This document shows, piece by piece, positions 29,890 through 41,045 of a stretch of 64,000 nt of DNA. Positions within the stretch are counted from its first letter, which is position 1. Every line of letters starts with the position of its first letter. The translations under genes were made by a program, and so were the position numbers. Below the pieces are notes generated by a model. That model worked only from the letters and a program-made list of their open reading frames with translations. It was not told where the DNA came from and searched no databases. This DNA is from Pectinophora gossypiella. Lineage: Eukaryota; Arthropoda; Insecta; Lepidoptera; Gelechiidae. The stretch lies in contig NC_065426.1 of the NCBI RefSeq assembly GCF_024362695.1, positions 10,942,236 to 11,006,235 on the forward strand. The letters run 5' to 3'.

Positions 29890-30375
29890 CAATTAAGGCT
29901 GCGTTCGGCAAAAAATTAAGATAGCGCTAATTTCATATCTTCTTAATTTCATCAAAATTTTATCAATAAAAATAAAAATAAAATTGGTATTTAAAATTCT
30001 ATATTAAGAAAATTAAATTCATCTTTTTTACGGTTATGTATACGTTTTTACAATAAAATACTAGATAATATTTTAAATTTGTCAGAAAATAAATTTAAAG
30101 CTCATGTGATGCTTAATTTGTGTAAAAAAGCTTATTATAAGATTAATGATTACCTAAATGATAAAAATATCTGGTATTGAAAGTGTTCCTCTAGTTATTA
30201 AATAACTTGTTATGTACCCTCATTGATTTAAAAGATGTGTGGCTGTTGCAGTTTCTTGCCATTTCTTCTCCTCAGCCATAACACCTTGCGAAATTACTTA
30301 AATTCAAAAATGTTACATTAACCTTCAACAAGTTTATCCATGATTATTACGTTGAATAAATGATTCTGATTTCTT
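29890..30375 (+). repeat. LINE family H, 3' end
   Basis: Plus-strand copy with gcttattataagattaatga, cataacaccttgcgaaatta and the gttgaataaatgattctgat tail. Confidence 0.7.
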
Positions 30376-30621
30376 TTAAGTATAAAATGATGATCCTTGG
30401 TACACCCAGGCACAATACATATTCCAATTCCAAATATTATAACTTACTGATCAAATAAAGGGAAGCCATATAGATTTTTTTTTCTTATTTAGTCACCACT
30501 TGCAATTGGTCCGAGGACCATAAGCAGGTCTGTTTCTTCAAGCCATATAGATAACCAATTAATTCTATAGATATAACTAAATATCACGCAAAAAAGTTGC
30601 ATTCATGAGGTATGAAATCTG

Positions 30622-30745
30622 CACTAACACAGTTGGCTCGCCCACTATAGACAGCGATACGGCTCACCTATCACGTTGGTCTAACAGAAAGCTCGGTGAG
30701 GTGTGGGTACTTGGTTCATCTTGCGATGGATGTACCTCTGGATTT
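30622..30745 (+). repeat. Repeat family I
   Basis: Clean copy from cactaacacagttggctcgc to gatggatgtacctctgg. Confidence 0.7.
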
Positions 30746-30834
30746 TTATTTCTAAAACCCTCAAAGTTTACCCGCTGATTTGAATGACAACAAAACGCAT
30801 CATCATCGTTCGCCAACTTCAAACAAATAAAACG

Positions 30835-31275
30835 CACCAGACGTCAGTTTCTTTTCGAACTACCCGCGCGGAGGAAGTCCCGCGGATTTCAATGGAATTA
30901 AATAACAAGTCGTAATAATTATATGCAGATACAGCGACGCTAGCGCCGCGGTCGCGGGACTTTTCGTGGCGCGGACTTTAAGTTATAATTATGTTTTTTT
31001 TTTTTTTGTTAAAAGTGGGTATCTTTCGTATCGGCGTTTTAATACTTAGCTCATCCATAGTACTTACTGCTTTAAAACGACAATTTTATAAAGATATATT
31101 TTGTGCCTTTCGTACATATTTTGAAAGTATATTTGTTTAATTTCGTATAATTTATCTAAGTAAGTACTTGTGTTAAGTGACATAAACTTAGTGATAAGTG
31201 AAATATCGGACACACAGTGCTGGCATTAGGACGTGACGAACTCCAGGGTAAAATCGCAGCTCAACATTGGTGAAG
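30835..31275 (+). promoter_or_regulatory. CpG-rich patch and possible untranslated first exon
   Basis: 30870-30985 is unusually GC/CpG-rich (ctagcgccgcggtcgcggga) in an AT-rich setting. About 290 bases on, a non-coding stretch ends in a strong donor (gaag|gtgagt at 31275/31276). This looks like a promoter plus 5' UTR exon of a plus-strand gene, but no coding exon of such a gene is recognised. Confidence 0.3.
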
Positions 31276-31554
31276 GTGAGTGTTAATAATATTTCTTTCT
31301 TACTTTCTTTGTATATTGTTATATACTTAGCCCTCTAGAAGGCACTCTTTTTCATGACAAACATAAACAAATTCACATTTTTAACCCAGTTTTCGTCCTC
31401 AATTCACCCCGCGTTAATACAACTTGAAAATGCGTGTTTATTAATGTGATATATAAAATAATAATTAAGCCCACACTCGACAGAAGCGATCGCTTTTATT
31501 TAGGCTCGGCTTTTTCTCCGCGGCGTAATAAGCGTTAAATGCGCCGAGACGCGG

Positions 31555-31640
31555 CACAATGTCTGTTAATGTGCCATAATCTGCGGCAATGCGGCATAAT
31601 GTGCCATAATCTGCCATAATGTGCCGTAATATAATAACGT
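31555..31640 (+). repeat. Degenerate GCCATAAT tandem repeat
   Basis: About eight variants of a 9-12 base unit (gtgccataat, ctgcggcaat, gcggcataat, ctgccataat). Confidence 0.7.
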
Positions 31641-31794
31641 CGTGGGTTAATGCAGATCTGTTCGGCTCACGGTTTGGTTGGTTTCAATATGGTGTTAATA
31701 TTCTTTGTATTTATATACAGGGTGGGACTTGGGATGTATCTATTTAACATGTAATACTTACTCTACCTACTCTCTCGCTTACTTACTCTTTGTC

Positions 31795-32055
31795 GAAGAT
31801 GTAGCTATACGAATCGCTAGGCTTAAGTTGGGCAGGACACTTGGAAAGACGGGAAGACAACAAATGGACTAAGGCTCATACTGAATGGTGGCCAAGGGAT
31901 AATATGCGATATCGAGGCAGACCACCAGCCCGGTATGTATGACATTGTCAGTTACCTACGCCGGAAAGCAATGGATGAGACTTGCACAGGACCGGAAAGG
32001 ATGGCGTGAAGGAGTGGAGGCCTATACCCAGCAGTGGGTGGATACAAGCTGGATA
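31795..32055 (+). repeat. LINE ORF2 C-terminus
   Basis: Reads LKWAGHLERREDNKWTKAHT then EWWPRDNMRYRGRPPAR, a pattern known from LINE ORF2 ends, with one frame slip before the stop and a (gata)n tail. Confidence 0.7.
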
Positions 32056-32125
32056 GATAGATAGATAGAAATTCCCGTTATTAGACTTTCACCAATGAGT
32101 TATTAATTTATCTTAAGTGCTATTT

Positions 32126-32635
32126 ACACTAACACAGTTGGCTCGAACATTATAAACGGCGATACGGCTCACCGTGTTCTATGTTGGTCTAACAGAATGC
32201 TCGGTGAAGCGGGTGTGTAACTTTAGTTTGAATGTCAGTAGTTCGATGAATGCTTGTTCGACTGAAATATTTTTCGAATTATGTTTTTAACGAACGATCA
32301 TTCTTCCGAGTCAACTTTGTATCGAATCCATCCTTTACCGACGGACGGTTGACCGAAGCATTCATCGAACAACTCATATTTCTTGTTCGATGAATGCTTT
32401 GGTCACGCGTTCGTCGGTAAAAGAGGGGTTCGATACAAAGTTGACTCGGAAGAATGACCATTCGTTAAAAAGGGTTTCGAAAAATATTTCAGTCGAATAA
32501 GCATTCATCGAACTACTGACATTCGAACTAAAGTTACAGACCCCGGTGAAGCGTGGATACTTAGTTCATCATGCAATTAATCTACCTCTTACCACCCCAA
32601 TTAGGAATGTAGTCATGAGCTTATGGCATGACAAT
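32126..32635 (+). repeat. Repeat family I split by a palindromic MITE
   Basis: Left part 32126-32211 and right part 32545-32635 are continuous in other copies (for example 30622-30745). Confidence 0.75.
32212..32544. mobile_element. 333 bp near-perfect palindromic MITE
   Basis: Both arms carry gtaactttagtt, gttcgatgaatgctt and agtcaactttgtatcgaa in mirror order, meeting near 32372-32381. By eye the arms are about 90% identical. GGTGAAGCG is duplicated at 32203-32211 and 32545-32553. Confidence 0.88.
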
Positions 32636-32889
32636 AGTAAAAGTATGATAGCTGAAGTTTTATTACGTTTTTCATCGTTCCGTCAACATATCTAAATAAC
32701 ATTGAATTTATTATTCCTTGAAACTTAAGAGTTTGAATTTTCGAATAAAATTAAATGCTGACATTATTTTAGGTAATTATAATTCAACTTAAAAAATAGC
32801 ATATTACTATTAAATATATCTCTAATGTAATATATAAGTACACTCTGTACAACTGAACAACAAACTAATGTTCAACAAGAGCCCAGCGT

Positions 32890-33000
32890 GACGCGTGAGA
32901 AGAGGACGGATTAGCACGCATTAAACACGCATTAGCACGCTTTAATGCGTGATAATGCATGTCAACGCGTGTTGGTGCACGGTAACACCTTTGTATAATA
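32890..33000. repeat. Cluster of ACGCATTA/TAATGCGT motifs
   Basis: Motifs agcacgcatta, acacgcatta, agcacgcttta on one strand are followed by taatgcgtg and aatgcatg inverted. Confidence 0.6.
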
Positions 33001-33117
33001 ATAATGTACTCGTCAGGTAATTGCGGTTTTCTGAACTTTTTGTAAATTGTAAATTAATTATTGCTGCATGCTTTTTAGTTGGATAGATAGTTATTTATTT
33101 TTAATACTTAGGTAGAT

Positions 33118-33400
33118 CATCATCTGTTTCCTAGTATTATCCCGTATTTCACAGGGTCTGCTTACCTAACCTGAAGATTTGACAGGTCCGGTTTTTTACA
33201 GAAGCGACTGCCTGTTTGACCTTCCAACCCGCGAAGGGAAAACCAGGTCACATACCTCCGAAAATGCATTTCTTGGAGTGGGTTTCCTCACGATGTTTTT
33301 CCTTCACCGCTAAGCACGTGTTAGTAATCAATTATGATCCAAACATGAATTTGAAAACAAATTCGACAATTATTGGTTTAGGCCTGTGCGAATACTAATA
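33118..33400 (-). repeat. SINE family L body
   Basis: Reverse complement gives ggtgaaggaaaaacatcgtg and the accggacctgtcaaatcttc 3' block. Confidence 0.65.
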
Positions 33401-34236
33401 CCTACTTATATAGGTAGATACTTCCAAGATAATAAACTATGTAGTTATATACTTATCTAAAAAAAAAGACTTGACTCATTTTTCCCATATATTTTTGTTT
33501 GACGTAGGTAACTTATTGTAAATTTGCCGTATAGCCTCAATCTATTCTAGAAGGAAAATATAAACATAACTTATTTAAAGCTCCGCGCTCCCCATTTGTC
33601 CCGCCATATAGTACTTAATGCCATATAAGTGGCGTCAAAAAATAAATAAACATCAGGCCTTTACCCCTAAAGGGCTAGACAGAGGTGTCCAGTACATACA
33701 TTACAAATACCCACTCCTCGCCAGCTATGTTAGAATCCAGTCGATCTAAAACGACGTTAAAAGTGTCTCCAAAGAAATTAATTACCTAGTTGCTAAGCGT
33801 CAATTTTAACAAATTTCAATTTATTTCTGAACAAAATTCATTTCAGGTAGTCGGGTCTTTAGAGTAACTCCATTGTGGGCATTATCAAAGAAATTGTCGC
33901 GAAAAATGAAATATAATCGAGTTACGGAAACAATTTAGATGAAATCACATTCCGGGGGAGAGTGGACAAACTCCAACAAGTCCACAGATGGGGAGGGGGT
34001 GTTTTAAACGATGACGATGGAAGAAAGAGTTTCGATGAAGATATTAATTTGAGTTTACAACGGATAGATGGACGGGAATAAACACCAATTTCATGAAGAT
34101 TTATTATGATTAATATTCGAATTCAAACACACTTTCTGTGTGCGTGTGCGTGTATGTGTCTGTCGATTCAGACAGGCAATGCTGCCAGCCTATTGGGCAC
34201 CTTGCCTCGATGTGACGCATTGGAAAAGGTATTTTT

Positions 34237-34497
34237 ATTTCTTCTATCGTGTGGGTTGTGAGGTGGAGTACCAACCCCATCAACCTTGGTGTCATGGTCA
34301 CTATTGAACCGTCAAGGGCCCCTGACATGGCTCATGTAACGACTATTAACTTGCATCAGTCAATCAGGTGGTCAGCCTGTGATGTCCTAAACAAACTAGG
34401 GATCACAAAGTAATTTTCGTGATATGTCCCCACCGGGATTTAAACCCGGGACCTCCGGATCGTGAGCCGAACGCACAAACTACTGGACCACGGAGGC
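34237..34497 (-). repeat. SINE family B with core deletion
   Basis: Head 34425-34497 and tail at left are present; the shared core is deleted. Confidence 0.75.
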
Positions 34498-34669
34498 CGT
34501 TATTTATTTCATTTATAAGATATTTATGTGTTTGTTATAATTTGTCCATTAGGTAAAATAAATTAAATGTAAATTCCATTTTTAAATTAAAAAAATTCTT
34601 TATTTATTACGTAATAGATATATAGCATTAAAACATTAAATCGTTAATAGTTTGACGAACAAAAACTAC

Positions 34670-34945
34670 TGCAGCTTCACACAACCTGTATAGCCGGCGA
34701 AAAGACGCTGCAAGTGTCTGTCTGAGAACTGATATTAGGCAGCTAAATTACTCAATTGTATAACAATATTTTGTTTTTTTATTTAAAGAACGTCTAGGGC
34801 CCTGTGCCGAGGTTTTCCTTGTAGCTTCTTTTACCCGGCTATACAGGTTATGAGAATCTGCAGTAGTTTTAGGCGGATGAGAGATTCAAAGTGTAACTAC
34901 TTACCTACTGAATAAAGATATTTTTCAATTTGAACAAGAAAAACC
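34670..34945. repeat. Two repeat F pieces in opposite orientation
   Basis: 34670-34730 is minus strand; 34790-34945 is plus strand with the cctactgaataaagatat end. Confidence 0.55.
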
Positions 34946-35364
34946 TCGGCACAGGGCCTTAGATGTTCGGATTAAAATTGGCACATAGATAAACTTATAT
35001 CTATCCGGCCGTTTCTATAGTTCTGTTCCGTTCATAAAGGCTATTTATTCTCCAGCGACGGACTTTACGTTACCTAACCGAATTCCACGCGAACGAAGTG
35101 CGGAAAGGTAGTGTTATGATATTATTTTTTTTCTCTCTCTGGCTATTATACCAAAAGCCAGAGGATTCGAAGGTAAATGAATAAGTAAGATATTATAACT
35201 GTGAGGTAATGATAAGTGAGTGAGGTGAGTGGATAAGGAAGCGGACAGACGGGCGACAGATACTGCCAGATCGTGCGCTGAGCACACTGGGGGGAGTGCC
35301 ATGGTCGATGGCTCGATGTCGATAATTTGGGGATTATGTTTTTCATAGTCTATCTTGCCAGAAA

Positions 35365-36130
35365 TCAAAAATCAGAATCATTTATTCAACGTAATTATCA
35401 TAGCCGTTGGTCCGGGCTTTTAGCCGTAAAAACACCTCCACCAACCCGCATTGGAGCAGCGTGGTGGAGTATGCTCCATACCCCCTCCGGTTGATTGAGG
35501 GGAGGCCTGTGCCCAGCAGTGGGACGTATATAGGCTGTTTATGTTTTTTTTTTTATGTATGTAATTATCGTGGATAAATTTGTTGAAGGTCAATATAACA
35601 TTTTTGAATTTACGTCATTTCGCAAGGTGTTATGGCTGAGGAGAAGAAATGACAAGAAACTGCAACAGCAACACATCTTTTAAATCAATGAGGATACATT
35701 ACAAGTTATTTAATAACTAAAGGAACACATTCAATACCATTTTTGTCATTTAGGTAATCAGTTATCTTATAATAAGCTTTTTTACATAAAGGAAGCTTCA
35801 CTTGAGCTTTAAATTTATTCTCTGACAAAAAATATTATCTGGTATTTTATCGTAAAAAGGTATACATAACCCCAAAAAGATGAATTTAAGTAATTTACTT
35901 AATCTAGAATTTTGAACAACAATTTTATTTTTATTCCTTGTATTGTAAGTATGCCTTTCACAGTTTCTCGGAAGGAGAGATACATTGTCACGTACATACA
36001 TAATGTTTTCATAAATATATTGACTTGCGAACGTCAGTATATTTATTTGTTTAAACAGCTCCCTTAAAGAGTCCTGACGGCGCAGATTATAAATAGCGCG
36101 AACTTTTTTGTGTCGCACTCCTTGGAAAGA
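35365..36130 (-). mobile_element. LINE family H, ORF2 C-terminus and 3' UTR
   Basis: Minus strand is open from about 36130 down to 35798 and reads SLRELFKQINILTFASQYIY then RHTYNTRNKNK and SRLSKLLKF. This is the C-terminal pattern of CR1/Jockey-like LINE ORF2. The 3' UTR continues to about 35365 and is interrupted by a SINE fragment at 35402-35560. Confidence 0.75.
35402..35560 (+). mobile_element. 5'-truncated SINE A inside LINE H
   Basis: GTAATTATCAT at 35391-35401 and GTAATTATCGT at 35561-35571 flank it, an 11 bp duplication with one mismatch. The body ends ttatgttttttttttttatg. Confidence 0.8.
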
Positions 36131-36131
36131 C

Positions 36132-36385
36132 CTCCGACCCGTGGTAGTCCAGTTGGTAGAACGCTCGTCTCTCACTTTGAGGTCGCAGGTTCGAATCCAG
36201 CACAGGCTTAACCCAATGATGAATGTGTTTTCGAATTCATGTTTGGATCATAAATTATTGTCACGTGCTTAGCGGTGAAGGAAAACATCGTGAGGAAACC
36301 CACATTCCAGAACAATGCATTTTCGGAGGTATGAGACCTAACTTATATTGGGCTGGTATTCCCTTCGCGGGTTGGGAGGTCAGAC
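36132..36385 (+). mobile_element. SINE family L with tRNA-like head
   Basis: Head tccagttggtagaacgctcg with B-box aggttcgaatcca (36186-36198), then body ggtgaaggaaaacatcgtga. No complementary acceptor stem. Confidence 0.7.
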
Positions 36386-36424
36386 AGGAAAAACATTATT
36401 TTTTCTTCAATAATCTCTTGGATA

Positions 36425-36840
36425 AACGTTCACCTCTTGGCCGAACATATGGGGAGCTCTATGGGCTCTTATCCTTCAAAAATAAAACAACAGGACTGAG
36501 GGTCCTTAATTGAGCGCAAACCTCGACCCAGGGTGCCATTTGAGAGGATTTTTGAGTGAAGCGTAATTAGTTGTAGATATAAGTAAGTCTATTATATTAA
36601 TTTATGCGATTAGTGTATTATTATGTACGTACTATTATTTATTTATTTATTATGTACGTATTATTGTGTAGGTATGCTTGTACACGCTTTCTGCCCTCTC
36701 CTCGTTAATCTTTCACTCTCCCAGGCCTTCTGGAAGAAATTTCTGTTAGAAATAAGTTGTGCCTTTTGTCTCTCCTCATGTTGTCATATTGTGTTTCTGT
36801 GTTATCCTTAAAATTAGTAAATTATTAAATAAATAAGCGT
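36425..36840. repeat. Retroposon D fragment (minus) and LINE 3' UTR O (plus)
   Basis: 36425-36555 carries cttggccgaacatatgggga. 36690-36840 carries ccaggccttctggaagaaat and a ttattaaataaataa tail. Confidence 0.55.
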
Positions 36841-37187
36841 CTCAGAGTGAGCCGATATTGACAAGCGCTGAAATACTTGGGGTGTCTCATCTAAATCCGT
36901 TCACAATAAACAACCTCAAGAATAAGTATTCGTTCGCAGTTTTAGATATATTATTGTAATAATCGACAAGACAGAGTCCCAACACTACAAAGCGGGGGCT
37001 CTCGCGCGAAATTGGAGGAAAACTTTCGTAAGGGGAAATGAAATGGGATTGATAAAAATTGGAACCAAGCCGCCTGCCAGGGCCGCACTCGGGAGGTGAT
37101 CAAACGATTTAGGACTAGGTATATCCTATTGCGCAGATGATGTCTTGTTACGACAGAGCATTAAAAACGAAATTATAATTGCTTTTT

Positions 37188-37610
37188 TTCCGACGTGACT
37201 TATTGTAGATTTGCCGAAAATGTTAATAACTACTTGGCCGGACAAATAGCGAGCGCTGAGGGCTCTCACCCGGTACAAAATTTCAGACAACAAGCCGGGT
37301 GCCCGGTTGGACGCGAACCTCAGCCCAGGGGCCTGTTTAATAAAACTTACAATTGTAAATTACAACGACAATTTGGTGTTCATTACGTAGCTAATTTGAA
37401 ACTGCAAAATATTTGTGATCACACACTCCGCAATGTACATCAAATTGTCATTGTAATTTACAATTGTAAGTTTTATTAAACAGGCCCCAGGGCGTCGTCT
37501 GACAGGATTACAATTGAAATAATTAATCGAACCTAGTGGGCCGATAGCGATAAGCGCTGAATGGGGGAAATCGTCGACCACGACGGCGAGGTCGGTATCG
37601 GGCTCCTGAA
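37188..37610 (-). mobile_element. Retroposon D interrupted by a MITE
   Basis: Left part 37188-37330 and right part 37486-37610 are contiguous in other copies (cagcccaggg + cgtcgtct). Confidence 0.8.
37331..37485. mobile_element. 155 bp MITE with 48 bp inverted ends
   Basis: GCCTGTTTAATAAAACTTAC and its inverse form 48 bp inverted repeats with two mismatches. CCCAGGG is duplicated at 37324-37330 and 37486-37492. Confidence 0.85.
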
Positions 37611-38384
37611 TCTGTTTTGCACATAGCTCTCCTTTCAGTCACTTTTGTAACGAAAGTTTCTTAAGATTACGAAAATTTCTAGTCATTCTGGCCAGTCTGG
37701 CTTCGTTACAATGATATTGGAAATATTCAGAGTAGCTTCAAGTTAGCTTAGTTTTGTGGATCTGGCTACCCTGTTAGAGATTACGAGCATGACTACGCTT
37801 AAGTATGTTTTAGATATGTGCCATATGCTTCTTTTTGAGGTGACTTATTAGACGTATCTGAATTTTTTGGCGAATCTGATTTGCACCATTTGCAATTGTC
37901 AATAAGATACAAATTATTTTAGCAAAAAACTGCAGATACGTCTGTTTGCGACGTCAGCGACGAATTTTCGGTTATTCGATGAAATCTCTATTCGGCGATG
38001 TTTTTTTGACATGACTCATTGTGTATTATGGTATTAACTACTTCGCGGACAAATAACTATTCGGCGCATCCCTAGCATGTATGTATGCTAGGTATGTGAT
38101 AATTTGCAAACACCAGTTAACCCCAACTTCCTCTCTGTCTTTTCCGAGGGCTCGAAATTCACTTAGCTTCGTTTGTCGAAGCTTTTCGCCTCTTGAAACT
38201 TTTCAATAGCCCGGAATCGAATTCAGGCGCCTCGCCCCCTCCCCCTGCCCCCTTCCTACTCCAGGTGGAGGGTGGGGGGGGGGGGAGTGACGTGTGTTCG
38301 ACAATACGAGAGATGTGGATTGGACGAGGTGAGAGCATCGTGTATGCAGCGTGTAGTTAGGAAGGAGGCTTGTGGAACGGTCAC

Positions 38385-38590
38385 GAGCATTAATATGTAT
38401 ACACTTTGGTACCATGTCACATTAACGTTTTTGACAAATTGAACTGTAAGTCTCACTAAATGTCAAATATGTTAGTGCGACAGAGTCCTTTTTTTTTGAC
38501 GTGACTTATTGTAGATTTGCCGCAGATGGCATTAACTACTTGGCCGGACGACAGAGTCCTACAGTGGGTACATTATATTACTCATGACTG
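38385..38590. repeat. Repeat family N split by a retroposon D fragment
   Basis: Shares accatgtcacattaac and gtgcgacag with 27780-27930 and 53960-54065. Confidence 0.6.
38490..38548 (-). mobile_element. 59 bp 5'-truncated retroposon D with 12 bp duplication
   Basis: CGACAGAGTCCT flanks it at 38478-38489 and 38549-38560. The insert runs from a T-run (poly(A) tail of the minus strand) to ttggccgga. Confidence 0.9.
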
Positions 38591-38689
38591 GACATGTGTA
38601 CCCGCGGCGGTATACCTCACGCAACTAATTCCTATCGGTATAGGCAGACGTACAAATCACCAGACGAGCACTTCTAACTAATTATTATA

Positions 38690-39125
38690 ACATAACAAAT
38701 ACTTTATTGCACAAACAGGAAAAAACAAAATACAAAACAAAAGAGAAATAGAATGAGTTCAATAGATAGCCTTATTGCTAAGTAGCAATCTCTTCCAGGC
38801 AACCTTTAAGTATAGGAGATATTTAATATTATGTAATGAAGCGGGATAGTGCAGTATGGGAATACTACCTAAATAAAACACAAAAAAAAAACCCCTTACC
38901 TTAATAATAATCTCTCTCTGGTTATTTAAGAGCTGCGCTCTGGTCGGTGGAGTAATCGCCATTCCTCTCTTCTTCCCGCCAAATCCTTCACCTCCTGGTA
39001 CGACACGACCTGTACCTTCCTCTTAACTTTTTCTTTTTTAAGAGCCACGATCTTGTCGGTGTAGCACATTCCACCTCTCCGCTGTTTTACACTGTTGCTG
39101 GCAAGACAAGTATAAAATATGATAT
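38690..39125 (-). repeat. LINE 3' UTR O and LINE ORF2 tail
   Basis: 38690-38815 carries ttattgctaagtagcaatct. 38930-39120 on the minus strand reads KRKVQVVSYQEVKDLAGRRE then EWRLLHRPERSS. Confidence 0.65.
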
Positions 39126-39204
39126 AAGTAATTAAGAATATTTTATATGGCAATATTATACCGATTTCAATGGCCGACGCCTACCGCGAAAGTGTAACAA
39201 TTGT

Positions 39205-39475
39205 ATCATCATCAGTCCATTAACGTCCCCACTGCTGGGGCACGGGCCTTCCCTATGGATGGATAGGGAGAACGGGCCTTAAACCATCACGCGGGCCCAG
39301 TGCGGATTGATGGTTATTATCGACTGCTAATGCAGCCGGGACCAACGGCTTAACGTACCTTCCGAAGCACGGAGGAGGGACTTTTTTTTGTGGTCACCCA
39401 TCCTATGACCGGCCTTTGCGAAAGTTGCTTAACTTCGACAATCGCAAACCGAGCGCGTTAACCGCTGCTCCTTGA
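39205..39475 (-). repeat. SINE family C
   Basis: Minus-strand copy with head at right and tail ccccactgctggggcacggg at left, core at 39345-39375. Confidence 0.8.
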
Positions 39476-39632
39476 ACAATTGTATAAAATATGTAAATTA
39501 ATAGTGACAAGGAACATGCTGGTGTTTGCAGTTGGAAGTAGAACCCTGGACCTCTCACCGTCTACTATACCTACAGTCCACACAACATACACGACGTCCA
39601 CCTTGGGTTTTGACCTCAGCTTTAGGTATATA

Positions 39633-39853
39633 CAGGGTGTTAGTGACATCGTAACGTATACTGAGGGGATGATTCAGACCATGATTCTGAGTTAATATCA
39701 AGTGGAATTTCAAAATTCATGTATTTATTTTAGTTTTTTTTTAATTATTTTCAATTCTATACTTTTGCGATAGAAAATTCCACTTGATATCAACTCATAA
39801 TCATGGTCTCAATCATCCCTCAAAGTTTCCGTTACGATGTCACTAACACCCTG
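39633..39853. mobile_element. MITE E, complete, flanked by TA
   Basis: CAGGGTGTTAGTGACATCGT at left and its inverse at right, 221 bp, each followed outside by TA. Best-defined copy of the family. Confidence 0.85.
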
Positions 39854-39895
39854 TATTATACTACTGCGTAAGCAGTTTTATACCATGAACTAGTA

Positions 39896-40238
39896 TATAC
39901 ATAAGATCACGCCTATTTCCCATTCGGGTAGGCAGGGACGACGGAATTCCAGTTACTACTATCCTGACACACCACCTTCACTTCCTCCACTCTTATCAAA
40001 GACATACTTCAAATCAAATCCAATATACTTTATTGCAGACAACATACAAAACAAAACACAAATGGATGATAGATACAGTACAGTCTGGCGGCCTTATTGC
40101 TAAGCAGCAATTTCTTCCAGGCAACCAGTGGAAAGGAAACATCATGAATGCTCGCTTTAGAGTACTGTTGACGTGGCTTTTCTTTAAAAATCCTGGATCT
40201 GATCGCGGTATGTACGCCTAGGGCTTCCTCTGCTAACT
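39896..40238 (-). repeat. Two LINE 3' ends between direct repeats
   Basis: The left half resembles the tail after 45330 (cacgcctatttcccattcgg) and the right half is family O. ATGAACTAGTAT flanks the block on both sides (39884-39895, 40239-40250). Confidence 0.55.
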
Positions 40239-40250
40239 ATGAACTAGTAT

Positions 40251-40430
40251 CATCACCATCATCATCAGCCCATTAACGTCCCCACTGCTGGGGCACGGAC
40301 CTTCCCTATGGATGGATAGGGAGATCGGGCCTTAAACCATCACGCGGGCCCAGTGCGGATGCCGATGGATGGTGTGTGGGACGTTGGTCCCGGCTGCATT
40401 AGCAGTCGTTAATAACCATCATGAACTAGT
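40251..40430 (-). mobile_element. SINE family C fragment with 12 bp duplication
   Basis: ATGAACTAGTAT at 40239-40250 and 40431-40442 flanks the copy, which lacks its head. Confidence 0.85.
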
Positions 40431-41045
40431 ATAAAAAGGTTTTTTTTATTATAATTTAGAATTCAAACTTAAAGTTCACCAAATAACCAGGTGAAATCAC
40501 AATTCATTGAACTAGCTACTTAACAAAAAGAAACCAAATAAACTCACAAACAGACAAAACATCTCTCGAAGCGGATAATCCTCAGTGGTCATTTTGCGAA
40601 TTTGTCAAAGATTTTTTTTTATTTGGTCCTAGTTTTTGTGCGTTTCGGCCCATTGTGCACGACACTAGCCGTAATTCGAGAGGCTTGAGAAAGCGAGCGC
40701 GCCGCGCCGCGTTGTATTGTCACGCCTGCACAGTGGTCAGCTACTTGATAACAAGAAGGAAAAAAACTTTATTCTTATAATCGCCTTTGCATCTTCAAGA
40801 GCGTTACCGAAACGCAGTAGGTACTCGTATATAACGTATTGTGTTAATTACTTACTATGATAAATATATCGATTATAAATATAAATCATAAAAAATATAT
40901 CACGACCGGTTACAGCGCCAGGCTCGCGATCTGGATGACCGCGTTCGATTTCCGGCGAGGACATTATTAAAATCATTATGTGAGCAATCCTTTGTATGGC
41001 TAGGTTAGAGGGATGCTTGTGCCCAGTAGTGGGACGTACGTAGTT

